Under the pieces are notes generated by a model. That model did no database searches, was not told the origin of the DNA, and saw nothing but the letters and a program-made list of their open reading frames with translations. A program made the position numbers and the translations under genes. A stretch of DNA of 22,400 nt from NCBI GenBank assembly GCA_964574395.1, contig CAZNNL010000034.1:1-22400 (forward strand), read 5' to 3'. The number at the start of each line of letters is the position of its first letter. The first letter of the stretch is position 1. Shown here piece by piece: positions 14,456 to 21,967 of the stretch. This stretch comes from JAXGQD01 sp964574395. Its GTDB lineage: Bacteria > Bacillota > Clostridia > Saccharofermentanales > Fastidiosipilaceae.

Positions 14456-16615
14456 CTAGTTTAGGCGGCTCGGTTTCATGCTGAGGGCAATGCGTTTTTT
14501 ACCAGTATCAACATCCAAAACGATGACATCCACACGCTGACCTGCCTGCACTAATTGGGTGGGGTCTTGGATAAAACGATCCGCCAATTCAGAAATATGC
14601 ACCAGACCGTCTTGGTGCACGCCAATGTCTACAAAAGCACCGAAGGCCGCAACGTTGCGGACAACACCTTTGAGTTTCATGCCAACTTTTAAGTCTGCAA
14701 TATCTTGCACGCCACTGCTGCGTTCGCTTAAATCCAAGTTTTCTCTGGAGTCTCTTCCAGGTTTTTCTAAGGCTGAGATGATATCCGTCAGAGTAGGCAC
14801 GCCAAGCCCTAGTTCTGCGGCCAGTGTCGCTAAATCGGACGTCCCTAATGTGGGCAGCAAAGCTTGTTCACTTAAACGCGCACCCTTAGGGGCAGACAGG
14901 CCCATGCGCTTTAACAAAGTCTTTGTAGCTGCGTAGGATTCGGGGTGCACGGATGTATTATCAAGTGGCTCATCGCTGTCAGGGATGCGCAAGAATCCAG
15001 CGCATTGTTCGAAGGCTTTGGGACCAAGTTTAGGAACTTTCAAAAGCTGTTTACGATTTCTGAAAACGCCATGCTCGCTACGATATTCCACGATATTGGC
15101 TGCCAACTTAGGGCTGACACCCGCGATGTAGGAGAGCAAAGCACGTGAAGCAGTATTCAAATCGCAACCTACCTGGTTGACACAATCCTCAACGACATCG
15201 CCCAATTTGGCCGCCAAAGCTTTTTGATTCATGTCGTGTTGGTACTGACCCACCCCAATGGCAGCTGGCTCAATTTTCACCAGCTCGGCCAAAGGATCCT
15301 GTAAGCGACGCGCCAAAGAGACGCTGCTGCGCAGGGAAACATCCATCTCGGGAAATTCTTCCGCCGCCAAAGCTGAGGCAGAATAAACCGATGCACCTGC
15401 TTCGTTGACTAAGATTACAGGCAAGTCCAAACCACTGGCTTTCAAATAATCCCTGATAAAAGCCTCCGTCTCACGCGTGGCCGTGCCGTTGCCGAGCGCC
15501 AAAACTTCAACCTGATGTTTTTTAATTAGTCTATCCACGGTTTGACGGCTTTGCTCAATATGCGATTGAGGCGGCAAGGGGTAAATCTGCGCCGTAGCCA
15601 AAACCTCTCCATGCGGGTCGGTCACCGCAAGTTTACAACCGTTGCGATAACCTGGATCAAAAGCCATGACGGTGTGTTCTCTCAGGGGCGGGGCAAGTAA
15701 GGTCGCTCTTAAGTTTGTGGCAAAAAGACCCATCGCCTCCGCTTCCGCTTCTTCTGTCAGCTGATTTCTAATCTCCGTTTCAAGTGAAGGAAACAGAAGC
15801 CTTTTCCAAGCATCTGCGCACAGATTAGCAATCCAGTCTTGCTTTTCTTGATAAACTGAAAAAGCAGCCCTCAAATTCTGCTCTGCCAAGTCTTCTGGTA
15901 AATCGATTTTGACTTGTAGCCAAGCTTCCTTTTCGCCGCGGTTTAGCGCAAGTGTGCGATGCCCTTTTACTCTATTTAGTGGCTCGCTGTAGTCGTAATA
16001 TAAGCGGTAGACCGAATCGCCCGCTTGCTTCTGCTTCGAGCTCAGCTGTCCTTCGCGCCACAATAACGCCCTCAGTCGTGCGCGAATTTTAGCATCGTCA
16101 GAGAGGTCCTCCGCTAGGATATCCAGAGCGCCACTCAAAGCTGCCTCTGCGTCTGCAACGCCAAGTTCTTCATTAATTAGTGTTTCAGCTAATGCCACAA
16201 CCTCGCTGCGTCTTTGTTCTGGTGAAATGATAGCCTTAGCCAAGGGCTCTAGACCACGTTCACGTGCCATTGTCGCACGGGTTCGGCGCTTGGGTCTAAA
16301 GGGACGGTATATATCGTCAAGCGCGGACATGGTAGACGCTGCAGTAATACTTTTTTCTAGTTCTTCGTTGAGTTTTCCCTGCTCGTCTATGAGACGTCTT
16401 ACCTCAGCACGTCGTTCCTCTAACTGGCGATGCTTCACTAGCTTTTCAGATAATTCACGTAAAACCTGGTCATCCATACCCGAAGTGACTTCTTTGCGAT
16501 AGCGCGCAATAAAGGGTACGGTATTGCCGTCATCCAAGAGTGCTACGGTAGCCTCAACGACGGCTAGGGGTAGCTGGAGTTCTTTTGCCAAACGCATGTT
16601 TATGATTTTTTCCAT
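14456..16615 (-). CDS. tex: Tex family transcription accessory / RNA-binding protein
   Basis: 719 residues, close to the usual Tex length. N-terminal Tex helical region (ELQLPLAVVEATVALLDDG, FIARYRKEVTSGMDDQVLRE), a central YqgF/RNase H-like domain (MAFDPGYRNGCKLAV near 320, ALGNGTATRETE, VNEAGASVYSAS), helix-hairpin-helix motifs (GVGQYQHDM; YIAGVSPKLAANIVEYR), and a C-terminal S1 RNA-binding domain (LKGVVRNVAAFGAFVDIG, DGLVHISELAD). Tex binds nucleic acid and RNA polymerase and affects transcription and translation. AAAGGA lies upstream of ATG 16615. It sits 47 bases after the MATE gene and may be on the same transcript. Confidence 0.95.
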   Translation of the reverse strand: MEKIINMRLAKELQLPLAVVEATVALLDDGNTVPFIARYRKEVTSGMDDQVLRELSEKLVKHRQLEERRAEVRRLIDEQGKLNEELEKSITAASTMSALDDIYRPFRPKRRTRATMARERGLEPLAKAIISPEQRRSEVVALAETLINEELGVADAEAALSGALDILAEDLSDDAKIRARLRALLWREGQLSSKQKQAGDSVYRLYYDYSEPLNRVKGHRTLALNRGEKEAWLQVKIDLPEDLAEQNLRAAFSVYQEKQDWIANLCADAWKRLLFPSLETEIRNQLTEEAEAEAMGLFATNLRATLLAPPLREHTVMAFDPGYRNGCKLAVTDPHGEVLATAQIYPLPPQSHIEQSRQTVDRLIKKHQVEVLALGNGTATRETEAFIRDYLKASGLDLPVILVNEAGASVYSASALAAEEFPEMDVSLRSSVSLARRLQDPLAELVKIEPAAIGVGQYQHDMNQKALAAKLGDVVEDCVNQVGCDLNTASRALLSYIAGVSPKLAANIVEYRSEHGVFRNRKQLLKVPKLGPKAFEQCAGFLRIPDSDEPLDNTSVHPESYAATKTLLKRMGLSAPKGARLSEQALLPTLGTSDLATLAAELGLGVPTLTDIISALEKPGRDSRENLDLSERSSGVQDIADLKVGMKLKGVVRNVAAFGAFVDIGVHQDGLVHISELADRFIQDPTQLVQAGQRVDVIVLDVDTGKKRIALSMKPSRLN

Positions 16616-16662
16616 TACAGTGTCCTTTAAATTTAGTGTTACTTCCTAGTCTACATGAAAGA

Positions 16663-18003
16663 TCAGGCGATTTGACTAAGCCTTTTCTTTTGAAAAATCA
16701 AAAACCATACACAGAGTATGATGCCTTTCGCGATGGAACTTGCGCTGATGGCCCACCAAATCCCCACCAAACCTAGCGAAGTTCGCGACAGAAGATAAGC
16801 TAAAGGCAAACGCAAAACAGTAAAAATAGTAATAACGGTAGACGGAATAATCGTCAGACCATAGCCTGAAAATGCGCCGGTTGTCATGATTTCTACCGAC
16901 ATGAAGACTTGTGAAAAAGCCATCACAAAGAGGTACACTGCACCGATAAGAACGGCCTCACTTTCGTGAAAAAACAGCCCCATAATTGCTTCTGGAAAAA
17001 TAAACAAAAGCGCTGCGGAGGCAAGGCCAACAATAGTGGCAAACAAGAGGGCAAAACGGTAACCTTGCTTCAGCCTCAAAGCATTCGCAGCCCCAAAATT
17101 TTGAGCCGTAAACGCATTAATCGCTGCAGACAGCCCATCTGCCGTCATCCACGCCAGCGATTCGATTTGACCGCCAACTCTTGCGACTGCCACCGCCGTA
17201 TCTCCAAACACAGCCACAAGCCGCGCTAGCAGCATGGAGACGGAAGAATAAAACATGGTTTGCAAACCGGCGGGGACGCCTATCCGGAGCATTTTGCCAT
17301 AATCCTTAGATGCAGCAAGAGAAAAGAGCCGCAAGTCCTTAAACAGTTCGTGCGTCCGCAAAACATGCACGAAAAGCAGGAAAACCACGGTCTGAGAAAG
17401 CACCGTTGCAATCGCCGCACCAGCAACACCAAGCTTAAACACAAAAATAAACAAAGGGTCCAGCAGCATATTCAGCACCAGACCGACCACCGTTATCCGA
17501 AATGGCGTGTGACTGTTGCCCGCCGCAGTCAGCAGACCCGTCATAATCCGCACTAGGAACGACGGCAAGGTGCCAAGAGCCACAATCGCAAGATACAGTT
17601 CTGCCGCTGCCACGGTCGCGCTTTCATTCAGAGCAAAGACGGAAATCATCTGCTTTCTCAGAAAAATCGCAAGCAACATAAAGATGCTGGCAAAAACAGC
17701 CCCGCTCTGCAAAGCCGTACGACAAAACCGTCTAGCCCGCTCTACATCCCCCGCACCCAAAGCCTGTCCAGTCAAAACCTGCCCACCCATACGAGGAATG
17801 AGCGAAATGCCTTCCGAAAACCACATGAACATGCCGGCTGAGCCAACCGCGGCTACCGCAAAAGCACCCAACCAACCTATCCAAAACATGTCTGTCAAAT
17901 TGTAAGCCATCTGCACGAATGAGGTCGCCATGATGGGCAAGGATAACTTGCCCAGTGCTTTGGCTGGTGAATCTGCTAGTAGATCAACTTCGTTTAAGCG
18001 CAA
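16663..18003 (-). CDS. MATE family multidrug/cation antiporter
   Basis: 446-residue membrane protein with about 12 hydrophobic segments in two homologous halves, as in MATE exporters. MATE-typical stretches are LSLPIMATSFVQMAYNLTDM, GQALGAGD (loop after helix 2) and LLDPLFIFVFKLGVAGAAIAT. It exports drugs or organic cations using Na+ or H+; the substrate is not predictable. The start is a TTG at 18003, three bases after the cysK stop, with AAGGGA about nine bases upstream inside cysK. The next in-frame ATG would remove most of helix 1. The tight junction means it is co-translated with cysK. Confidence 0.92.
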   Translation of the reverse strand: MRLNEVDLLADSPAKALGKLSLPIMATSFVQMAYNLTDMFWIGWLGAFAVAAVGSAGMFMWFSEGISLIPRMGGQVLTGQALGAGDVERARRFCRTALQSGAVFASIFMLLAIFLRKQMISVFALNESATVAAAELYLAIVALGTLPSFLVRIMTGLLTAAGNSHTPFRITVVGLVLNMLLDPLFIFVFKLGVAGAAIATVLSQTVVFLLFVHVLRTHELFKDLRLFSLAASKDYGKMLRIGVPAGLQTMFYSSVSMLLARLVAVFGDTAVAVARVGGQIESLAWMTADGLSAAINAFTAQNFGAANALRLKQGYRFALLFATIVGLASAALLFIFPEAIMGLFFHESEAVLIGAVYLFVMAFSQVFMSVEIMTTGAFSGYGLTIIPSTVITIFTVLRLPLAYLLSRTSLGLVGIWWAISASSIAKGIILCVWFLIFQKKRLSQIA

Positions 18004-18006
18004 GGA

Positions 18007-18945
18007 TTAAATCCCTTCAAACAGCGCAGTTGAAAGGTAACGCTCGCCGGTGTCTGGCAAAACTGCCACTATCGTTTTTCCTGCGTAAGTGTTTTGTTTT
18101 GCCAACTCTAAAGCCGCCCATAAAGCCGCCCCAGACGAAATACCACACAAAACCCCTTCCTTTTGGGCTAGAAGTCTTGCCGTAGCCAAAGCCGCTTCAT
18201 TATCAACCGTGATGATTTCATCATAAACTTTTGTATCAAGGACCTCCGGTACAAAGCCTGCGCCTATCCCTTGAATCATGTGTGGTCCTTTCATGCCTCC
18301 AGAAAGCACAGGGGAGGCAGAGGGCTCAACCGCCACCACACGGACGGATGGTTTTTGTTTTTTTAGATAGCGACCGGCACCCGTCACCGTTCCACCTGTT
18401 CCAACACCCGAAACCAGTACATCAACTTCGCCGTCCGTGTCTTCCCAGATTTCGGGACCAGTAGTTTCTTCATGCACTTTGGGATTAACTTTGTTACTGA
18501 ATTGGCTAGGTACAAATGCTTTGTCGCCAGATTCCTCCGCGAGTTCGTTCGCTTTGGCAATTGCGCCTGGCATCCCGTTCGCCGCAGGGGTTAAGACGAT
18601 ATCTGCTCCGTATATTTTAAGCAGTTTGCGACGTTCTATGCTCATGTTTTCGGGCATGACAAAAGTTGCTTTGTAGCCTTTCGAGGCGGCAATGGCAGCG
18701 AGACCAATGCCTGTGTTGCCACTTGTTGGTTCGATGATTTCCACGCCTTCTTTCAGGATGCCGCGGGCTTCGGCGTCTTCAATCATGGCTTTGGCTATGC
18801 GATCTTTGACGCTGCCTGCAGGGTTATAGTATTCGAGTTTGATGAACAAGCGCGCTTTGAGTGCGTGGCTTTGTTTAAGATTGCTTACTTCGAGTAGGGG
18901 GGTGTGTCCTACGAGTTCCGATAATGATGTGTATGTTTTTGCCAT
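18007..18945 (-). CDS. cysK: Cysteine synthase A (O-acetylserine sulfhydrylase)
   Basis: 312-residue PLP enzyme that makes cysteine from O-acetylserine and sulfide. PLP lysine is Lys47 in NPAGSVKDR; TSGNTG (74-79) binds the substrate carboxylate; GTGGT (about 180) holds the cofactor phosphate; SSGAA follows near 268; the C-terminal PDTGERYLST is typical. AGGAGA lies before ATG 18945. It follows the Rrf2-family regulator by 15 bases and precedes the MATE gene by three, so the three form one operon; regulation by cysteine availability is inferred from the regulator and the upstream palindrome. The start codon overlaps a TTTTGCCA octamer (18937-18944, as its complement). Confidence 0.96.
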   Translation of the reverse strand: MAKTYTSLSELVGHTPLLEVSNLKQSHALKARLFIKLEYYNPAGSVKDRIAKAMIEDAEARGILKEGVEIIEPTSGNTGIGLAAIAASKGYKATFVMPENMSIERRKLLKIYGADIVLTPAANGMPGAIAKANELAEESGDKAFVPSQFSNKVNPKVHEETTGPEIWEDTDGEVDVLVSGVGTGGTVTGAGRYLKKQKPSVRVVAVEPSASPVLSGGMKGPHMIQGIGAGFVPEVLDTKVYDEIITVDNEAALATARLLAQKEGVLCGISSGAALWAALELAKQNTYAGKTIVAVLPDTGERYLSTALFEGI

Positions 18946-18960
18946 TATTATTCTCCTAAT

Positions 18961-19422
18961 TTAGATATAGTACATGTTACTTGCGTTGTTTTGTTGTTGT
19001 TCGAGTTCTTTAACAATATCCGCTAAAGTAATTTTCTCAAGAAAGCGATTTAGGCTCTGCTCAAGCGGGCGCCAAAGTTTTCCATTGACTGCCTCGAGTG
19101 TTGACTGGGCTTCTGGACTTTGTGGATCCGTGTTGTCTACCAACTCCAAGTCTCCCTCGACCGCATCCAAAATACATCGCATGCTAATTTGAGTCGGCAT
19201 CAGGTTCAAGACGTAACCGCCCCCTGCTCCTTTAATACTGTGTATCAAACCGGCTTTGCGCAGAGCAGAAAATATCTGCTCAAGGTAGTTTAGCGAAATA
19301 CCCTGGCGTTTGGCCACCTCAGCCAGTGATGTTCGAGCGCCAACGTTAGTGGCATCTGTGCTTGTCGCTGCCATGTCTGTCAGCGCACGGATGGCGTAAC
19401 GTCCTTTGGTTGATATGTTCAA
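18961..19422 (-). CDS. Rrf2-family regulator, CymR-like
   Basis: 153 residues. Rrf2 winged helix: ISTKGRYAIRALTDMA at the N-terminus, recognition region SLAEVAKRQGISLNYLEQIF (32-51), then the wing KAGLIHSIKGAGGGYVL. The IscR cysteine triad is absent (the only Cys is at 83, in MRCILDAVEG), so it should not carry a 2Fe-2S cluster. With cysK directly downstream, it is more like CymR, the repressor of cysteine synthesis that works with CysK in Bacillus. The start is TTG at 19422 with AAGGAG six bases upstream. A strong promoter and a palindrome at the predicted transcription start lie upstream, which suggests autoregulation of the operon. CymR identity is inferred. Confidence 0.85.
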   Translation of the reverse strand: MNISTKGRYAIRALTDMAATSTDATNVGARTSLAEVAKRQGISLNYLEQIFSALRKAGLIHSIKGAGGGYVLNLMPTQISMRCILDAVEGDLELVDNTDPQSPEAQSTLEAVNGKLWRPLEQSLNRFLEKITLADIVKELEQQQNNASNMYYI

Positions 19423-19466
19423 GTGCGGCTCCTTAATTAATTTGGTAGTTGATGGTCGTTGGATTT

Positions 19467-19489
19467 AATCCTAGTATTTCGCTAGGATT
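19467..19489. promoter_or_regulatory. Operator-like palindrome at the Rrf2 operon start
   Basis: AATCCTAG-N7-CTAGGATT is a perfect 8-bp inverted repeat (19467-19474 and 19482-19489). It lies immediately downstream of the -10 box on the minus strand and covers the predicted transcription start near 19488. This is where a repressor would block initiation; the adjacent Rrf2 protein is the natural candidate. Confidence 0.6.
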
Positions 19490-19494
19490 TCTAC

Positions 19495-19523
19495 ATATTA
19501 ATTTTCTTGATTCGTATTGTCAA
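19495..19523 (-). promoter_or_regulatory. Strong sigma-A type promoter of the Rrf2-cysK-MATE operon
   Basis: On the minus strand, a perfect TTGACA (19523-19518), exactly 17 bases, then TAATAT (19500-19495, five of six consensus bases). Predicted start near 19488, leaving a ~65-base leader to the TTG at 19422. Confidence 0.75.
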
Positions 19524-19572
19524 GCAGAAATTTGTGTCCAGTCGCTGGGTCATAGTCGGTGTTGCCGAGCCA

Positions 19573-19597
19573 TGCCAAATTTGCGACTAATTTGGCA
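19573..19597. promoter_or_regulatory. Perfect 9-bp inverted repeat
   Basis: TGCCAAATT-N7-AATTTGGCA, perfect over nine bases per arm, about 50 bases upstream of the Rrf2 -35 box and 55 bases after the nitroreductase stop. No T tract follows on either strand, so an operator or an RNA hairpin fits better than an intrinsic terminator. The half-site TGCCAAATT followed by TGC also occurs at 7524-7535, before the phosphodiesterase gene. Confidence 0.45.
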
Positions 19598-19601
19598 CAA
19601 C

Positions 19602-19641
19602 GCCACAGCGCCACAACGCCGCGTCGCCACGTCGCCCCCCA
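19602..19641. repeat. Degenerate 8-bp tandem repeat, GC-rich
   Basis: Five consecutive 8-base units GCCACAGC, GCCACAAC, GCCGCGTC, GCCACGTC, GCCCCCCA directly downstream (minus sense) of the nitroreductase stop. Much more GC-rich than the surroundings. Non-coding by position. Confidence 0.6.
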
Positions 19642-19652
19642 AACCCGAAATC

Positions 19653-20159
19653 CTACAGGCGGACAAGCTGCTGATCTTTCCGATCAGTATGTCTCACGGA
19701 AGGTTTCGCTTCAGCCGAAGGGTAGCCCAGAGAAATTTGGCAGACGATTTCCTCATCTTCAGGAATGGCAAACTCCTCGCGCACAACAACAGGATTAAAA
19801 GCGAAAATGATGCAGGTCTCTAAGCCCATAGACGTCGCCAACAAGCAAATTTGTGTCAGCACAATGCTGACATCTGCAGTGCCTGAATCATAGCCGTCAA
19901 AATCGCGGCGCCAGCTTTCATTTTTGTTGTATGTTAGTAAGAGTACGCACGGTTCATTGAACCAGCCTTTGCGAGAGCGTTTGATTTTGGCCAATGATTC
20001 TTCCGAATCAATTACGTACATTCTAGAAGGTTGGTTGTTGTGTGCACTAGGTGCCAAACGCAAGGCTTCTAGTAGTTCTGTCAGAACTTCGTCGCTTGGT
20101 TTCTCTTCCTTGAATTGGCGACATGAGTAGCGATTCTTTATTGCAGTTAAAACGTCCAT
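19653..20159 (-). CDS. Nitroreductase family flavoprotein
   Basis: 168 residues, typical of the short nitroreductase subfamily. FMN-binding pattern: RYSCRQF near residue 10, LEALRLAPSAHNNQPSRMYV (31-50), the G-x-A-D-V-S helix start in the middle (near 98), and a C-terminal LGYPSAEAKPSVRH. It probably forms an FMN dimer that reduces nitro, quinone or enone compounds with NAD(P)H. The open frame extends upstream to 20312, but ATG 20159 is chosen because a perfect AGGAGG lies seven bases before it and the FMN region starts there. Transcribed toward the Rrf2 operon; divergent from the MFS gene. Confidence 0.9.
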   Translation of the reverse strand: MDVLTAIKNRYSCRQFKEEKPSDEVLTELLEALRLAPSAHNNQPSRMYVIDSEESLAKIKRSRKGWFNEPCVLLLTYNKNESWRRDFDGYDSGTADVSIVLTQICLLATSMGLETCIIFAFNPVVVREEFAIPEDEEIVCQISLGYPSAEAKPSVRHTDRKDQQLVRL

Positions 20160-20212
20160 GTGATGTCCTCCTGTTTGTAAAGGTTGATTGCTGTGCAGAA
20201 TCGTAGTTTTCG

Positions 20213-20235
20213 TGGCAAAAGGTGTCGTTTTGCCA
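20213..20235. repeat. Inverted pair of the TTTTGCCA octamer (hairpin)
   Basis: TGGCAAAA (20213-20220), seven bases, then TTTTGCCA (20228-20235): the window's dispersed word as a perfect 8-bp hairpin. It lies in the gap between the divergent nitroreductase and MFS genes. This is the only close inverted pair found in the window. Confidence 0.85.
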
Positions 20236-20318
20236 ACCACATCCTCATTATAGTGATTGCTTTTACCAAGCCGCATGCTAATGTTAATTATATTTAATTT
20301 CCCGACTATCAAAACTAC

Positions 20319-20324
20319 TATACT
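20319..20324 (+). promoter_or_regulatory. Possible -10 box for the MFS gene
   Basis: TATACT 45 bases before ATG 20369, in an AT-rich gap of ~209 bases shared with the divergent nitroreductase gene. No convincing -35. A GGGGGG stretch serves as the ribosome site seven bases before the ATG. Confidence 0.35.
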
Positions 20325-20368
20325 ATGAAAGCAATGCTTGAAACGAGAGATTTAATGGGGGGAACTAT

Positions 20369-21673
20369 ATGAGTACAGGAACTCAGCTGGATACGCAAAG
20401 TCAGGTTAGTCAAGAAGAACTGGCGTTTAACGCATTACCAATCAAACACAAAAGGAAATTGGAGTGGTCTTGGATTCTCTACGACTGTGGAAATTCAGCC
20501 TATTCCATGGCGATTACAACGGCGCTTTTCCCAATCTTTTTCGGAATGCTCAAGGGCGACAATATGGTCTTGGGATACTTCAATTCCTTAGCCAGCATCA
20601 TTGTGGCAATTCTGAGTCCAATTCTAGGAACCATCGCAGATTATAAAGATCATAAAAAGCGCTTTTTCCTCTTCTTCTTTTTAGTAGGTATTGTAATGAC
20701 CGCAGCGCTGGCGTTTGTTCCACAAGGACAGTGGCAAATCCTCGCGCTCATTTTCATACTCTCTGATGTGGGCTTCTATGGCGCCAATGTTTTCTACGAT
20801 GCTTTTTTAGTGGACGTCGCATCCGACGAACGCATGGACGTGCTTTCGACAAAAGGCTATGCCTTCGGTTACATCGCCTCCATTATCCCCTTTGGCATCA
20901 GCCTTGGTGTGGTGTATTTGGCAGGCATGGATATGCAAATCGGTTACCGCATCGGCTTCATGATTACCGCTCTTTGGTGGGGCCTGCTAACAATTCCGCT
21001 CATCAAAAATGTAAGACAACGCTTTTACGTCATGCCAGAGCCTAAGCCGATTCTGAATAGTTTCAGACGTCTTGGCCAAACATTTATGGAAATTCGCAAG
21101 CACCGCGTCGCTTTCACCTTCCTCATTGCGTACTTTTTCTATATCGATGGGGTGGGCACCATAATTAGCATGGTTGTCCCTTATACGACAACGGTTTTTG
21201 GGGAGAATGCACTAGACACGTTTAAACTGCTCGCTATCCTGCTCGTCATTCAGATTATTGCGTTTCCTTTTGCGCTTCTTTATGGTATTTTGGCAAAACG
21301 CTTCTCCAATCTGAGACTCATCCAAGTAGCCATCCTGACCTATATCGTGACAGTCTTTTTTGCCTGGCAAATGACAAGCGTCAACGACGTCTTCGTACTA
21401 GGCATTTTAGTTGGTTCCGCACAGGGCGGCATACAAGCGCTCTCACGCTCCTATTTCGCCAAGTTGATTCCTAAAGAGAAGTCTAACGAATTTTTTGGTT
21501 TCTATAATATTTTCGGAAAATTCGCACACATTATGGGACCATTCATCATGGCTTTTGTTACTGATTTGACTGGCAAACCGAAGCTTTCCATCCTTGGCAT
21601 CGTGCCGCTTTTCGTAATCGGCTTCGTGATGACATTCCTTTTGCCAGCAAACGCCCAAGAAGTAGAATCTTGA
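20369..21673 (+). CDS. MFS transporter, UMF1 / Atg22-like family
   Basis: 434 residues with about 12 hydrophobic segments and a charged ~30-residue N-terminal tail. The family mark is SWILYDCGNSAYSMAITT near residues 34-51, followed by FPIFF, a SIIVAILSPILGTIADYKDHKKR loop after helix 2 and GSAQGGIQALSRSYFAKLIP in the second half, as in UMF1 proteins related to yeast Atg22 (amino-acid efflux). The substrate is not known in bacteria. It stands alone between divergent nitroreductase and the downstream NADH dehydrogenase gene. Confidence 0.9.
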   Translation: MSTGTQLDTQSQVSQEELAFNALPIKHKRKLEWSWILYDCGNSAYSMAITTALFPIFFGMLKGDNMVLGYFNSLASIIVAILSPILGTIADYKDHKKRFFLFFFLVGIVMTAALAFVPQGQWQILALIFILSDVGFYGANVFYDAFLVDVASDERMDVLSTKGYAFGYIASIIPFGISLGVVYLAGMDMQIGYRIGFMITALWWGLLTIPLIKNVRQRFYVMPEPKPILNSFRRLGQTFMEIRKHRVAFTFLIAYFFYIDGVGTIISMVVPYTTTVFGENALDTFKLLAILLVIQIIAFPFALLYGILAKRFSNLRLIQVAILTYIVTVFFAWQMTSVNDVFVLGILVGSAQGGIQALSRSYFAKLIPKEKSNEFFGFYNIFGKFAHIMGPFIMAFVTDLTGKPKLSILGIVPLFVIGFVMTFLLPANAQEVES

Positions 21674-21755
21674 TTTTTTATTGTTGCTAGCAGTCAAAGC
21701 AAAAATCGCTGCAGTAGCCTGAAAAGTTGGCACCAGCAGCTTGAATCTGAAGTGA

Positions 21756-21773
21756 TAACGTTCGTTAATAACG
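21756..21773. promoter_or_regulatory. Overlapping palindromes upstream of the NADH dehydrogenase gene
   Basis: TAACG-TT-CGTTA (21756-21767) and CGTTA-A-TAACG (21763-21773) share the middle CGTTA, giving three alternating half-sites. It is about 80 bases upstream of the predicted -35. It may be a binding site for a dimeric regulator. The rest of the 294-base gap 21674-21967 shows only the promoter below. Confidence 0.35.
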
Positions 21774-21853
21774 ATGTTGACTAGCTTTTGAAGAAAATAG
21801 TTTCACGACTAAAAAACAATTTTTTTCACCCGCTAAATTCAATCGCTTTTTTC

Positions 21854-21882
21854 TTCGCAATTTGACAGAGATGGCATATAAT
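21854..21882 (+). promoter_or_regulatory. Promoter of the NADH dehydrogenase gene
   Basis: TTCGCA (21854-21859), 17 bases, TATAAT (21877-21882). Predicted start near 21889, so a leader of about 80 bases before ATG 21968. Confidence 0.6.
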
Positions 21883-21967
21883 GCTAGAGATTAAATCATT
21901 CTCACTACATTGGTGAACTATTTTCCCAAAGATTACATCGACAGGTTGAACTAAGGAAGGAAGCAAA

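Noticed and set aside
20160..20312. N-terminal extension of the nitroreductase from 20312
   Set aside because: It would cover the octamer hairpin and the promoter gap. A perfect AGGAGG marks ATG 20159.
21862..21867. Perfect TTGACA close to TATAAT upstream of the NADH dehydrogenase gene
   Set aside because: The spacing to TATAAT is only 9 bases, too short for a sigma-A promoter. TTCGCA at 17 bases was chosen as -35 instead.
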